Positions 51,732 through 59,738 of a stretch of DNA of 64,000 nt are shown here, in pieces. Position 1 is the first letter of the stretch. Every line of letters begins with the position of its first letter. Below the pieces are notes generated by a model. It did no database searches, had not been told where the DNA came from, and saw only the letters and a program-made list of their open reading frames with translations. The DNA comes from Ignatzschineria sp. RMDPL8A (GTDB lineage Bacteria; Pseudomonadota; Gammaproteobacteria; Cardiobacteriales; Wohlfahrtiimonadaceae), in NCBI RefSeq assembly GCF_029815055.1, contig NZ_JAPPWA010000002.1, forward strand, positions 186,001 through 250,000, written 5' to 3'. The position numbers and the translations under genes were made by a program.

Positions 51732-53321
51732 TTAACCTTTTAGGCTGACCGCTTTTTCATGGAGACGTTCGATGGCATCGAGCGATGAGGTCACCGCGCC
51801 TTCAAGCCAGCCGGAGATGTAGGAAACGTGTTCACCGGCGAGGACGATGCGCCCATCCATTTCAGCGAGCGTTTTGTAATGAGTTTCTCGCAAGGCATCA
51901 TTCCACGAGGTGTAGCCCCCTTGAATCCAAGGCACTTTATCCCATGCGGTGGAATAGCCGGTATCATACTCATCAAGCGCTTGCGGGTGAATGTGTCCCA
52001 TATATTTGAGCGTCTCTTTAACGCGGGCATCGGGCGCAAGTTTGGTGTATTCCACGCCATTCGGTCCTGCGATATAGCCATTGAGTAAAATCCCTTTGCC
52101 ACGGCTTAAAATTTCATCCGTTGCGGAAGGATAGGCAATGTGCGAAATGGGGAAATCGGTTAAGGTCATGCCGCCATAGATCGCTTCATCCTCCTCCCAG
52201 AATCGGCGGTTATATTGTGCGCCGACTTTCACCACAGAGGCGTACGGAATGGTGTCGATGGCCTGTTTGAGTCCATCATTTACCGAGATATTAAGGGTGC
52301 GTAAAATGGGGAGCGGAATGGTGCAGAGACAAAAATCCGCTGATTCAGTTTGAACCGTATCGCCATTTTTTTGATCGCGATAGGTGACGGTAACACCAGT
52401 ATCGGATTGATCAATCTCGGTCACCACCGCGTTATATTGAATTGTCCCTTCGAGCGCTTTGCCAAAGGCTTTTCCGATCATCTCCATCCCACCTTTTGGT
52501 TCAAACATCGTTTGTTGGAAGGTATGTTGGAAATGATAACTCATGCGTTGCCACGCATTGGCATCGAGAAGATCTTTAAGTTCAAGCGGGGTTGAAAGCT
52601 CGGGCGCACCGGTTAATCCGCCGCCTAACGGTTTACTAAATCCACGACGGGGAGAACCGCTCGCTGCGGTGTAACGAAATTCATTGTCGAGTCCGCCAAA
52701 GGCACGGAGCTCTTCAAGAAGACGCTCTTGATCCTCTTTGGTAACCGTTTCATCGAGCGCGGTTTGATGGATCGATTTTGAGAGCAGTTCCGCAATATGG
52801 CCATTAAAATCACTAAAGAGTTCGCGGAAGCGTTTAGGCTCGCCGCCAAAGGCATTTTGCGCGTGGAGATAGCTATTAAAGTTGATCTGTACAAAAGGAT
52901 CGAGCTTAATGCCGAGCTCCTGACAGTAGTGAAGTACGTTGCGGTGATGATAAGGAATGCGCCATGGACCGACGTTGAAATAGAGCCCCGGATCGAAATG
53001 ACACTCTTGGGTAACGCCATCGGTATCGGTATAGCGATCGCCTCCGTAAACCGAGTGGGCTCGTCCTCCTGCGCGGGATTGATATTCTAAAATTTTAACC
53101 TTGTAGCCAGCTTTTTTAAGCTCATAAGCGGCTACCATGCCGGCAATGCCTGCGCCCAAGATAATGACTGAGGCATCTTTTGGTGCGGGCCCGAGTTTGG
53201 GTGGGGTTAGGCGGGGGGATTCAGCGGCAAAACCAAGACCGCCCATCGCTTGATACATCACGGATGCTCCGGCGGTATATCCGATCATTCTAAGTAGATC
53301 GCGGCGAGTTACATTCGTCAT
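51732..53321 (-). CDS. Tat-exported FAD-dependent amine/L-amino acid oxidase
   Basis: A 529-residue flavin monoamine oxidase-family enzyme. The N-terminus has a twin-arginine signal (TRRDLLRMIGYTAGASVMYQAMGG), meaning export of the folded holoenzyme. The FAD site is VIILGAGIAGMVAAYELKKAGYKVKILEYQSRAGGRAHSVY at about residues 50-90, and the C-terminal flavin contact is RIVLAGEHVSYISGWLEGAVTSS. Probable reaction: oxidation of an amino acid or amine with hydrogen peroxide as product, in the periplasm. ATG 53321 has AGGAGG six bases upstream. The substrate is not predictable; L-Trp and L-Lys oxidases share the layout. Confidence 0.85.
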   Translation of the reverse strand: MTNVTRRDLLRMIGYTAGASVMYQAMGGLGFAAESPRLTPPKLGPAPKDASVIILGAGIAGMVAAYELKKAGYKVKILEYQSRAGGRAHSVYGGDRYTDTDGVTQECHFDPGLYFNVGPWRIPYHHRNVLHYCQELGIKLDPFVQINFNSYLHAQNAFGGEPKRFRELFSDFNGHIAELLSKSIHQTALDETVTKEDQERLLEELRAFGGLDNEFRYTAASGSPRRGFSKPLGGGLTGAPELSTPLELKDLLDANAWQRMSYHFQHTFQQTMFEPKGGMEMIGKAFGKALEGTIQYNAVVTEIDQSDTGVTVTYRDQKNGDTVQTESADFCLCTIPLPILRTLNISVNDGLKQAIDTIPYASVVKVGAQYNRRFWEEDEAIYGGMTLTDFPISHIAYPSATDEILSRGKGILLNGYIAGPNGVEYTKLAPDARVKETLKYMGHIHPQALDEYDTGYSTAWDKVPWIQGGYTSWNDALRETHYKTLAEMDGRIVLAGEHVSYISGWLEGAVTSSLDAIERLHEKAVSLKG

Positions 53322-53420
53322 AAACAACCTCCTAATATATTATTATACATATAATCAAGAGGTTAACATGTAAATGAGAATTGTTAAACTTGTTTTGCGT
53401 AAAAGCTGGCCAAAATTAGG

Positions 53421-53474
53421 GGGGTAAGAGAGCGGCACAGGGTTTAGAGCCGCTGTGCCGCTTGGGGTAAGAGA
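53421..53474. repeat. Perfect hairpin flanked by 11-base direct repeats
   Basis: Ten-base perfect stem AGCGGCACAG / CTGTGCCGCT (53431-53440 and 53453-53462) with a 12-base loop. The direct repeat GGGGTAAGAGA occurs at 53421-53431 and again at 53464-53474. It sits between the siderophore-interacting protein stop and the amine oxidase start. There is no T-run, so it is a poor terminator; it could be a small inserted element or an mRNA-stabilising stem. Confidence 0.6.
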
Positions 53475-53487
53475 GGGATTTCCGCTA

Positions 53488-54291
53488 CTAAATCCGCTTC
53501 TCTCGAGGTTCGTTCTCGCGCTTACCAATCTGCCAATAGGAGCAGGCAAAAAGATCACGAGCTTCCCACGCATGGTCGTTGCGCAGGTGGTCTCGAATGG
53601 CTCGAACGGTTGCATACTCAGCGGTCACGTGGACAAAACGACTATCAGTGAGGTGTAGAGGTTTTGCCAAAGTTATGGCGCGCTCGCTAAGTGTACTGCC
53701 TTGGTCGGGAGTTGGATTATGCACCCACTCCAGCGTTAAATTGGCCCGGGTTGAAAAGTGTTCAGGCACTTCATCGCTCTTATCTAAAATTTCCGCAATC
53801 ACCGAGACATTCGCCGTTTCGGGCAGCGTTTCTAAAATGGCTGAAACGACGGGAATTCCGGTCATATCGGTGACAAAGAGATAATTATCTACCTCAGGGC
53901 GAAGCTCACGATGATTGAGTTTCATCGCCACACCAATTTCAGAACCGATCGGGGCATTCATCGCCCAATCACAGGCAATGCTATCGCCTTCATGTACAGC
54001 AAAATCCATGGTGAGAAGTCCTTTTTCAAGGTCGATCAAGCGATGCGTATAGGTGCGCACCGTCGGGCGATTGGCTTCATTGTCCATCTCCCAGAGGCGC
54101 GTCTCTTCATTAAAAATCGGCATTTCAACCGTAGTGTGGCCTTTAGGCGGGATGAAAATCTTATTATTAACGCCCAAGGGCACTTCTTGGTAAGGGGCAA
54201 TATCATCGCCTTGTAAGGTGATGCGAAGAAAGTTCGGGCTGAGATATTCCTTCTCAACAACGCGAATAACGGTTCGATGAATATTACTCAT
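53488..54291 (-). CDS. Siderophore-interacting protein (ViuB/SIP family FAD reductase)
   Basis: A 267-residue cytoplasmic flavoprotein that releases iron from imported ferric siderophores by reduction. The N-terminal FAD-binding barrel contains SPNFLRITLQGDDIA, the flavin motif TVRTYTHR (R-x-Y-T type) and MDFAVHEGDSIACDWAMNAPIGSEIG; the C-terminal SIP NAD(P)H domain contains NYLFVTDMTGIPVVSAILETLP. A Fur box lies about 60 bases upstream, so it is probably expressed under iron limitation with the ABC importer at 36-39 kb. GGAGG precedes the start. Confidence 0.88.
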   Translation of the reverse strand: MSNIHRTVIRVVEKEYLSPNFLRITLQGDDIAPYQEVPLGVNNKIFIPPKGHTTVEMPIFNEETRLWEMDNEANRPTVRTYTHRLIDLEKGLLTMDFAVHEGDSIACDWAMNAPIGSEIGVAMKLNHRELRPEVDNYLFVTDMTGIPVVSAILETLPETANVSVIAEILDKSDEVPEHFSTRANLTLEWVHNPTPDQGSTLSERAITLAKPLHLTDSRFVHVTAEYATVRAIRDHLRNDHAWEARDLFACSYWQIGKRENEPREKRI

Positions 54292-54349
54292 AACGAGAGT
54301 CCTCCATTAAAAATTCAACCATTATATTGCTGCATATTGCTATTAAATG

Positions 54350-54368
54350 CAAATGATAATTACTATTG
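54350..54368. promoter_or_regulatory. Fur box upstream of siderophore-interacting protein gene
   Basis: Matches the 19-base Fur consensus at 14 positions. It shares the 12-base core GCAAATGATAAT with the Fur box at 36001-36019 (on its reverse strand). Confidence 0.75.
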
Positions 54369-54465
54369 TTTACATTTTGACGCTTCTCTAGGCATTGCAT
54401 AAATCGATCTGAAAAAGTTCGCTATAATGCCTCTTTAATCACTATAAAAAAGAGACGGAAAGAGG

Positions 54466-55158
54466 ATGTCCGCAGTTGTTTTATTGCCAGGATTATTAAA
54501 TGATGCACGCTTATGGCAGCATCAAAGCGTGTACTTTGCCGATGAGCGCGAGGTGATTGTGCCGGATTTGACGCAAAGTGAATCGATTCATGAAATGGCG
54601 GAAAAAGTGCTCGATGAGACGCGTGGGAGAATCGCGCTTGCGGGGTTGTCGATGGGGGGATATGTCGCCCTTGAGATCATTAAGATGGCGCCGGATCGCG
54701 TTTGCCGGTTGGCGCTATTTGATACCTCCGCGCGCCTTGATTCCCCCGAGCGTCGCGCCGAACGGATTAGCTCGCTGAAATTGGCGGAAGAGGGCAAGTT
54801 TTTAGGCGTGAGCCGGAAGTTATTACCGCGGATTATTCATGAAAAATGGGTTGATACCGAAGCTGGAGAGACGGTGATTGCCATGGGGAAAACGCTCGGG
54901 AAAGCCGTATTTATTCGTCAGCAACAAGCGATTTTAGCGCGCCGTAGTCAAGCGCCTTTTCTACGTGATATTGCTGTGCCGACACTGGTTGCAATTGGCG
55001 ATTCAGATAAAGTAACGCCAATTGAAGAATCGGTATTGATGGCGCGAGAGATTCCGCAATCAGCGCTTCACATTATCGAAACCGCCGGGCATTTACCGCC
55101 GCTTGAACAGCCAGATGCCACTAATCATCTCCTAAAACAGTGGCTTATGTGGCAGTGA
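54466..55158 (+). CDS. Alpha/beta-hydrolase
   Basis: A 230-residue cytoplasmic hydrolase. Oxyanion region LLPGLLNDARLW at the N-terminus, nucleophile elbow GLSMGGYVAL (Ser near residue 63), and C-terminal acid and His in AIGDSDKVTP and TAGHLPPLEQPD. It resembles small esterase/lipase-like or MhpC-type enzymes; no specific substrate is recognisable. It stands alone, divergent from the siderophore-interacting protein gene. Confidence 0.78.
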   Translation: MSAVVLLPGLLNDARLWQHQSVYFADEREVIVPDLTQSESIHEMAEKVLDETRGRIALAGLSMGGYVALEIIKMAPDRVCRLALFDTSARLDSPERRAERISSLKLAEEGKFLGVSRKLLPRIIHEKWVDTEAGETVIAMGKTLGKAVFIRQQQAILARRSQAPFLRDIAVPTLVAIGDSDKVTPIEESVLMAREIPQSALHIIETAGHLPPLEQPDATNHLLKQWLMWQ

Positions 55159-55315
55159 ACGTGATAGAATCAAGGGATTAAATATTGGTGTGAGAGGCTG
55201 AAAAGTTTTGTAAAAACAATAATTTGCTTGATGAAAGAGCGCTTTTTGGACTATCATGGAGGAGTCGATATATCTCTAATAAAAACGGTTCGATCACGAT
55301 CAAGGAGTCTCACAG

Positions 55316-56323
55316 ATGAATAAGTGGCGACATTGGATTTTTTGGTTGCTTCCACTCCTCATATTTTCCCCAGTTATTGCTCAGCAAGTGACCCTTGGCA
55401 ATCCTCCTAAAACGGCGTCTCCACGAGGTGAGGCCGTTATTTCTGAGCCCACTTTAACGGCGCTTTTCAATAAAGTGCAGACAATCATCAATGCCGATTA
55501 TAATATTCGTGAACATATCTCTGAACTGCGTCGCGCTCGCGATTGTCCTGTGGTGATCGGGGATTTAAATGGGGATTCTCACCTTGATGTGGTGTTGCCG
55601 TTTCGGTATCAGATGAAGGAGGATGAGTTTGTCTCGCATCTTTACGCCATTTTTATTAATCGTGGCGATAATCGCTTTGATTTCCGCGGATTTTCAGCTC
55701 GTTTTATGCTCGAATATGATGAGGTAGCACCGCCGTTTTTAATTACACTAAAAGAGATTAAAGATGGCGTACTATACGGTACGGAGCGTCGTGGTGATAA
55801 GACGTTGGAAGAGCGGTATTTTTATCAAGCACACTCGTATTTTTACCCAATCCAAGCAGAATATCGTCGTGTTGAGGAGAGAATTTTAGAAAATCTCCGT
55901 GGGAAAAATCTCTATGTCGCCTATCAGGGTGTGCCTTACCGAGATTTAGTGAAGCTCTTTGGTGAGCCCACCTCGATTAAAAAGCACAATGAACAGCTCT
56001 TGGTCACCTTTGATAAAGATAAAATATTTCGCAGTTATTATGTAGAACTTAACGATGAAAGCCCGCTTGAGGTCTACTTTTTAGGCTCAATTCCGAAAGG
56101 CACCCACTTCTTTTTACCGCGCCTTGTGATGACCGATCGCACCCTTGAAGATGAGTTTGTGGTGCACGCTGATACCGATCCGCGCTTTAGCTATTCGAAA
56201 GAGGTGATTGGTGATGAGACCTTTTATTATGTCAATCAAGCGTCGACCTATGTCTTTAAAGATAAAGTCCTTGTGCGCTATATGCGGATGGATGAGGCAT
56301 TAAGTTCTTGGTGGACAGAATAA
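55316..56323 (+). CDS. Secreted protein of unknown function with an FG-GAP-like motif
   Basis: A 335-residue exported protein. Signal peptide (WIFWLLPLLIFSPVIAQQ), a Pro/Ser linker, then CPVVIGDLNGDSHLDVVLPF near residue 80, which looks like the DxNxDxxxD calcium loop of FG-GAP/VCBS repeats, though only one copy is seen. The rest is rich in aromatic and charged residues (GVPYRDLVKLFGEPTSIKKHNEQLLVTF, SSWWTE at the end). AAGGAG precedes the start. No family was identified and no partner gene is adjacent; it is followed by a terminator. Confidence 0.6.
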   Translation: MNKWRHWIFWLLPLLIFSPVIAQQVTLGNPPKTASPRGEAVISEPTLTALFNKVQTIINADYNIREHISELRRARDCPVVIGDLNGDSHLDVVLPFRYQMKEDEFVSHLYAIFINRGDNRFDFRGFSARFMLEYDEVAPPFLITLKEIKDGVLYGTERRGDKTLEERYFYQAHSYFYPIQAEYRRVEERILENLRGKNLYVAYQGVPYRDLVKLFGEPTSIKKHNEQLLVTFDKDKIFRSYYVELNDESPLEVYFLGSIPKGTHFFLPRLVMTDRTLEDEFVVHADTDPRFSYSKEVIGDETFYYVNQASTYVFKDKVLVRYMRMDEALSSWWTE

Positions 56324-56361
56324 TTTGGCGCATTGCAATCTGCGTAAATTTTAAAATAAAA

Positions 56362-56412
56362 AGAAGCCCAATCCGGCCGGTACGATGAGATGCTTGGCTG
56401 ATTGGGCTTTTG
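56362..56412. terminator. Bidirectional terminator between secreted protein and M20 gene
   Basis: Stem AGCCCAATC / GATTGGGCT (56365-56373 and 56400-56408) with a 26-base loop, A-run before and T-run after. Confidence 0.7.
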
Positions 56413-56454
56413 GTTGGCTTTAGATATTATTGCGGTCTCTAATTAAGATGTTAA

Positions 56455-57651
56455 TTAAGAGATCTCATTAAAATACGCACCATAATTTCTAACTACATTC
56501 ACAAGGAGCTGTACCCCGTGCATAAGCGCTGTTTCATCCACGCCAAATTTGGGGTGATGGTGCGGATAATCAAATCCTTCAGCTTCATTGCGTGACCCGA
56601 TAAAGACAAAGGTTGACGGCACAATATGGGAAAAGGCGCTAAAGTCCTCTCCGCCGAGCATGCATTTATCGGCAATCACCGTGGTGTTTTCAAATTGCTC
56701 TCCAAGCGTACGCACAAAGGCGGTTTTCTCAGGATTATTATCGGTAACGCCGTAGCCGAACACGTAATTAATCTCGCAAGTTGCCCCATAATCTTCACAG
56801 GTGGAATGAGTCATTTTCGTGATGGAATCGTAAAATAATTGGCGCATCGCTTCACTTGATGAGCGCACACTGCCACCTAAATAACAGGTATCGGGAATGA
56901 CGTTTAGCGCATCCGGCGAGCCCGATTGAAACACGGTATTACTAATAACGCCCGCTTCGTGCGGCGCAATTTGGCGTGAGACAATTGTTTGGAATTTCTG
57001 CACAATTTGGCTACCGATCACAATGGGATCGATGGAGTTTTCCGGTTGTGACGAATGCCCTCCTTTCCCTTGAATTTTAATGTCATAAATATCGGTATTC
57101 GAGCTTGCAGGACCATCTTTAATATCGAGCGTTCCGGTGGGAAGGGATGACCAAAGGTGTTGCCCGTAGATAAAATCAAGTTCGTTGAAAAGGCCGGTCG
57201 CTACCATCTCTTGCGCACCGCCGGGGAGGAGTTCTTCCGCATGTTGGAAGATCGCCCAAATCTCGCCTTCAAGCTCGTCGAAATGGTCATTAAAATAGTG
57301 GCACGCGGTCATCAGCATCGCGGTATGCCCATCATGGCCACAGGCATGCATCACGCCCTCATTTTTTGAATGAAACGCGAGATCTTGACGATCTTCCTGA
57401 ATGGCGAGCGCATCCATATCGGCGCGAAGCCCAATTTTAGGTCCTGGTTTCCCGGTGACAAATTTAACTAAAACGCTCGTGCCCGCAGGGCGAATAATCT
57501 CGACATGCTCGAGTTTTTCCATCTCATCGACCACAAATTGGCTCGTTTTAAATTCTTGGAATGAGAGCTCAGGATGGGCGTGAAGATGACGGCGATACTC
57601 AAGCACGCGGCTTGAATATTGGCTTAAGTCGGTTTGAGAAATAATGTTCAT
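56455..57651 (-). CDS. M20-family amidohydrolase (N-acyl-amino acid or aminobenzoyl-glutamate hydrolase type)
   Basis: A 398-residue metallo-amidohydrolase (peptidase M20D). Metal-site motifs are GLRADMDALAIQE, MHACGHDGHTAML, the catalytic Glu in FQHAEELLPGG and LGGEDFSAFSHIVPSTFVFIG near the C-terminus; the dimerisation lid GKGGHSSQPENSIDPIVIGSQIVQ lies in the middle. No signal peptide. It lies about 95 bases downstream of an AbgT transporter on the same strand, a pairing known for p-aminobenzoyl-glutamate use, so cleavage of that compound or other N-acyl amino acids is inferred. Confidence 0.85.
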   Translation of the reverse strand: MNIISQTDLSQYSSRVLEYRRHLHAHPELSFQEFKTSQFVVDEMEKLEHVEIIRPAGTSVLVKFVTGKPGPKIGLRADMDALAIQEDRQDLAFHSKNEGVMHACGHDGHTAMLMTACHYFNDHFDELEGEIWAIFQHAEELLPGGAQEMVATGLFNELDFIYGQHLWSSLPTGTLDIKDGPASSNTDIYDIKIQGKGGHSSQPENSIDPIVIGSQIVQKFQTIVSRQIAPHEAGVISNTVFQSGSPDALNVIPDTCYLGGSVRSSSEAMRQLFYDSITKMTHSTCEDYGATCEINYVFGYGVTDNNPEKTAFVRTLGEQFENTTVIADKCMLGGEDFSAFSHIVPSTFVFIGSRNEAEGFDYPHHHPKFGVDETALMHGVQLLVNVVRNYGAYFNEIS

Positions 57652-57747
57652 GAGTGAGTTCCTCGTAATTATAGTTATGGCGACTCGACTTAATCATCGA
57701 GTGTATCACGATCGGGGCGGGAATCCATACGAATTCTACCGACGATC

Positions 57748-59301
57748 TTAGAGATAGATGGGGCCACCGGGACCGCTCGGAATGCCGAGCCAGTACCAGA
57801 AAAGGACAAAGAGCGTCCACACAATGCCAAGGGCGATAGTGTAGGGAAAAAGGCTTGCCATCAGGGTGCCGAGCCCGATATTTTTATCGTATCGACGCGC
57901 GAAGGAGAGAAGTAGCGGCAGATACGCGAGCATCGGCGTAATCGGATTGGTGATGGAATCGCCGACGCGATAGAGCATCTGGGTAAAGGCGGGGTGATAG
58001 CCAAGCATCATAAACATCGGCACAAAAATTGGCGCAAGCAGAGCCCATTTTGCGGATGCACTTCCCATAAAAATATTGACAATACTGGTGAGAAGTATAA
58101 AACCTAAAATCAGCACCACGCCATGTTGCCCCTCAAGAAGTTCCGCCCCTTTAATCGCGATCACGGCGCCTAAATTACTCCAGTTAAAAAAGGCGATCAT
58201 CTGTGCGGAGAAGAAGACAATGACGATAAACGCCCCCATTCCACACATGGCATCATTCATCATCGCAACGATCTCTTTGGAGCTTTTTACCTTTTTCGCC
58301 ACCACCGCATAGACAATGCCGGGGATAAAAAAGAGCATGGTAATAATCATCGAGATTCCATCAATGAGCGGGCCATCGATAAGTCCGTGGGTGTCGGGAT
58401 TGCGTAAAAAGCTTGATTCAGGCAATGCCATAATCGTGATCGATAGTACAATGAATACAACTGTGCGATTGGCCCATTTGAGCCCGCGCTGCTCATTAAA
58501 AGAGAGTGTGTCCATCGCCGTTTCATTGTCAGCATGAGAGATCTGCGTTTCATCATAATGGCCAAGGCGGGGAATGGTGATTTTATAGGTCACCAGAAGA
58601 ATCACGCCGAGGAGTAAAAACATTGAGGCGCTCATAAAATACCAGTTCATCGCGATATTGACTTTGATGTCAGAACCCATCATCAAAAGCGCCGATTCAG
58701 TAAACGCAAGCGAAAGTGCGTCGGACATACCGATTAAAACGTTCGCGGCAAAGGCGCCAAGTGCCGCGGCATAAGCCATCACAAGCCCGGCAATCGGGTG
58801 ATATCCCAAGCGTAAAAAGACCATCGCAGCAATGGGCGGCACTACAATTTGAGAGGCATCGCCCGCAATCGTCCCAAGCATCGCCACCAAAATAATCACC
58901 GGCATAATCACCTTAAGCGGCGCGCGTTGAACGGCTGAGACCATCAGAGCTTTAAAGTAACCGCTATGCTCTGCAATGCCGATTCCGAGCATCACCACAA
59001 GCACAATGCCAAGTGCGGGGAAGCTGGTGAAATTGTGTGTTGCTTCTGCAAAAATCCGCACGATCCCATTGATGGTAAGCAGGTTCACCACTTCAATCGT
59101 TTCGCCAGAAATAGGATTTTCCACCGCCGTTCCAATGAGCGAAAAAAGGGTCGAGGCGAGCAGAATCATGACGCAAAGCGCCATAAACATAATGACTGGG
59201 TCGGGGAGTTTGTTGCCCCAATGCTCCACTTTATCGAGAAAGCGGGTAAAAATCGATGCGCGAGCCAGCGGCACTTGCGTCGTAGGAGAGAGCATTTTCA
59301 T
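57748..59301 (-). CDS. abgT: AbgT-family transporter
   Basis: A 517-residue inner-membrane transporter with more than ten helices. AbgT-family signatures include ARASIFTRFLDKVEHWGNKLPDPVIMFM at the N-terminus, AGDASQIVVPPIAAMVFLRLGYHPIAGLVMAYAAALGAFAAN, and near the C-terminus GSASAKWALLAPIFVPMFMMLGYHPAFTQMLYRVGDSITNPITPML. Members import p-aminobenzoyl-glutamate or export sulfonamides (MtrF). The adjacent M20 hydrolase favours import and salvage of the folate fragment. Confidence 0.9.
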   Translation of the reverse strand: MKMLSPTTQVPLARASIFTRFLDKVEHWGNKLPDPVIMFMALCVMILLASTLFSLIGTAVENPISGETIEVVNLLTINGIVRIFAEATHNFTSFPALGIVLVVMLGIGIAEHSGYFKALMVSAVQRAPLKVIMPVIILVAMLGTIAGDASQIVVPPIAAMVFLRLGYHPIAGLVMAYAAALGAFAANVLIGMSDALSLAFTESALLMMGSDIKVNIAMNWYFMSASMFLLLGVILLVTYKITIPRLGHYDETQISHADNETAMDTLSFNEQRGLKWANRTVVFIVLSITIMALPESSFLRNPDTHGLIDGPLIDGISMIITMLFFIPGIVYAVVAKKVKSSKEIVAMMNDAMCGMGAFIVIVFFSAQMIAFFNWSNLGAVIAIKGAELLEGQHGVVLILGFILLTSIVNIFMGSASAKWALLAPIFVPMFMMLGYHPAFTQMLYRVGDSITNPITPMLAYLPLLLSFARRYDKNIGLGTLMASLFPYTIALGIVWTLFVLFWYWLGIPSGPGGPIYL

Positions 59302-59570
59302 CGTATTTCATCCATATCAAACTAAATAAATGGGATCATCGCGACGTCGTGAGGGTTTTTATCGGTTTTTCTGTCGACAAAATTCGAAGATGATGGTTTA
59401 GAATGGGGAAACTTCAATATTTTGTCAATAATTTTACCGATCTTTAATCGAAAAAAGGAGCCACTTTCATTGCTTTAATGGTTTTATTAGCGATTTAAAT
59501 TGATGAAATTTAATGGTTTTTAGATGAAATATGAGATTGATGTGGCTTAGTTGTGCGAGTGCTCATCCAC

Positions 59571-59605
59571 CGTTATCCAGAGTTATTCACATTTCCTGTG
59601 GATAA
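59571..59605. other. Cluster of DnaA-box-like sequences
   Basis: Three nine-base matches to TTATNCACA in 35 bases: TTATCCAGA (59573-59581, one mismatch), TTATTCACA (59583-59591) and TGTGGATAA, the exact reverse form (59597-59605). A strongly AT-rich stretch (about 59440-59545) lies to the left. The gap from 59302 to 59738 holds no gene. No dnaA, gidA or rpmH is nearby, so it may be a DnaA-titration site or an unusual origin. Confidence 0.5.
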
Positions 59606-59663
59606 CTTTGGGGATTGCGCTGGGATGGAAAGGGTGCGTGATTTTTTATGATTATTAGAAAAG

Positions 59664-59686
59664 AGAAAACCCCTCCGAAGAGGGGT
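59664..59686 (-). terminator. Terminator after BASS transporter gene
   Basis: Stem CCCCTC / GAGGGG (59670-59675 and 59680-59685) with loop CGAA. Read on the minus strand it is the same hairpin as at 1731 with a TTCG loop, followed by TTTTC. Confidence 0.85.
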
Positions 59687-59738
59687 CGTCTAAATCGATT
59701 AACGCAAGGTTAATCAGAGAGGAGAGAGAAACTTTGGA

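Noticed and set aside
53355-53615. Small open frame on the minus strand overlapping the siderophore-interacting protein end
   Set aside because: It is a shadow of the real gene in another frame, with no ribosome site; the inverted repeat lies inside it.
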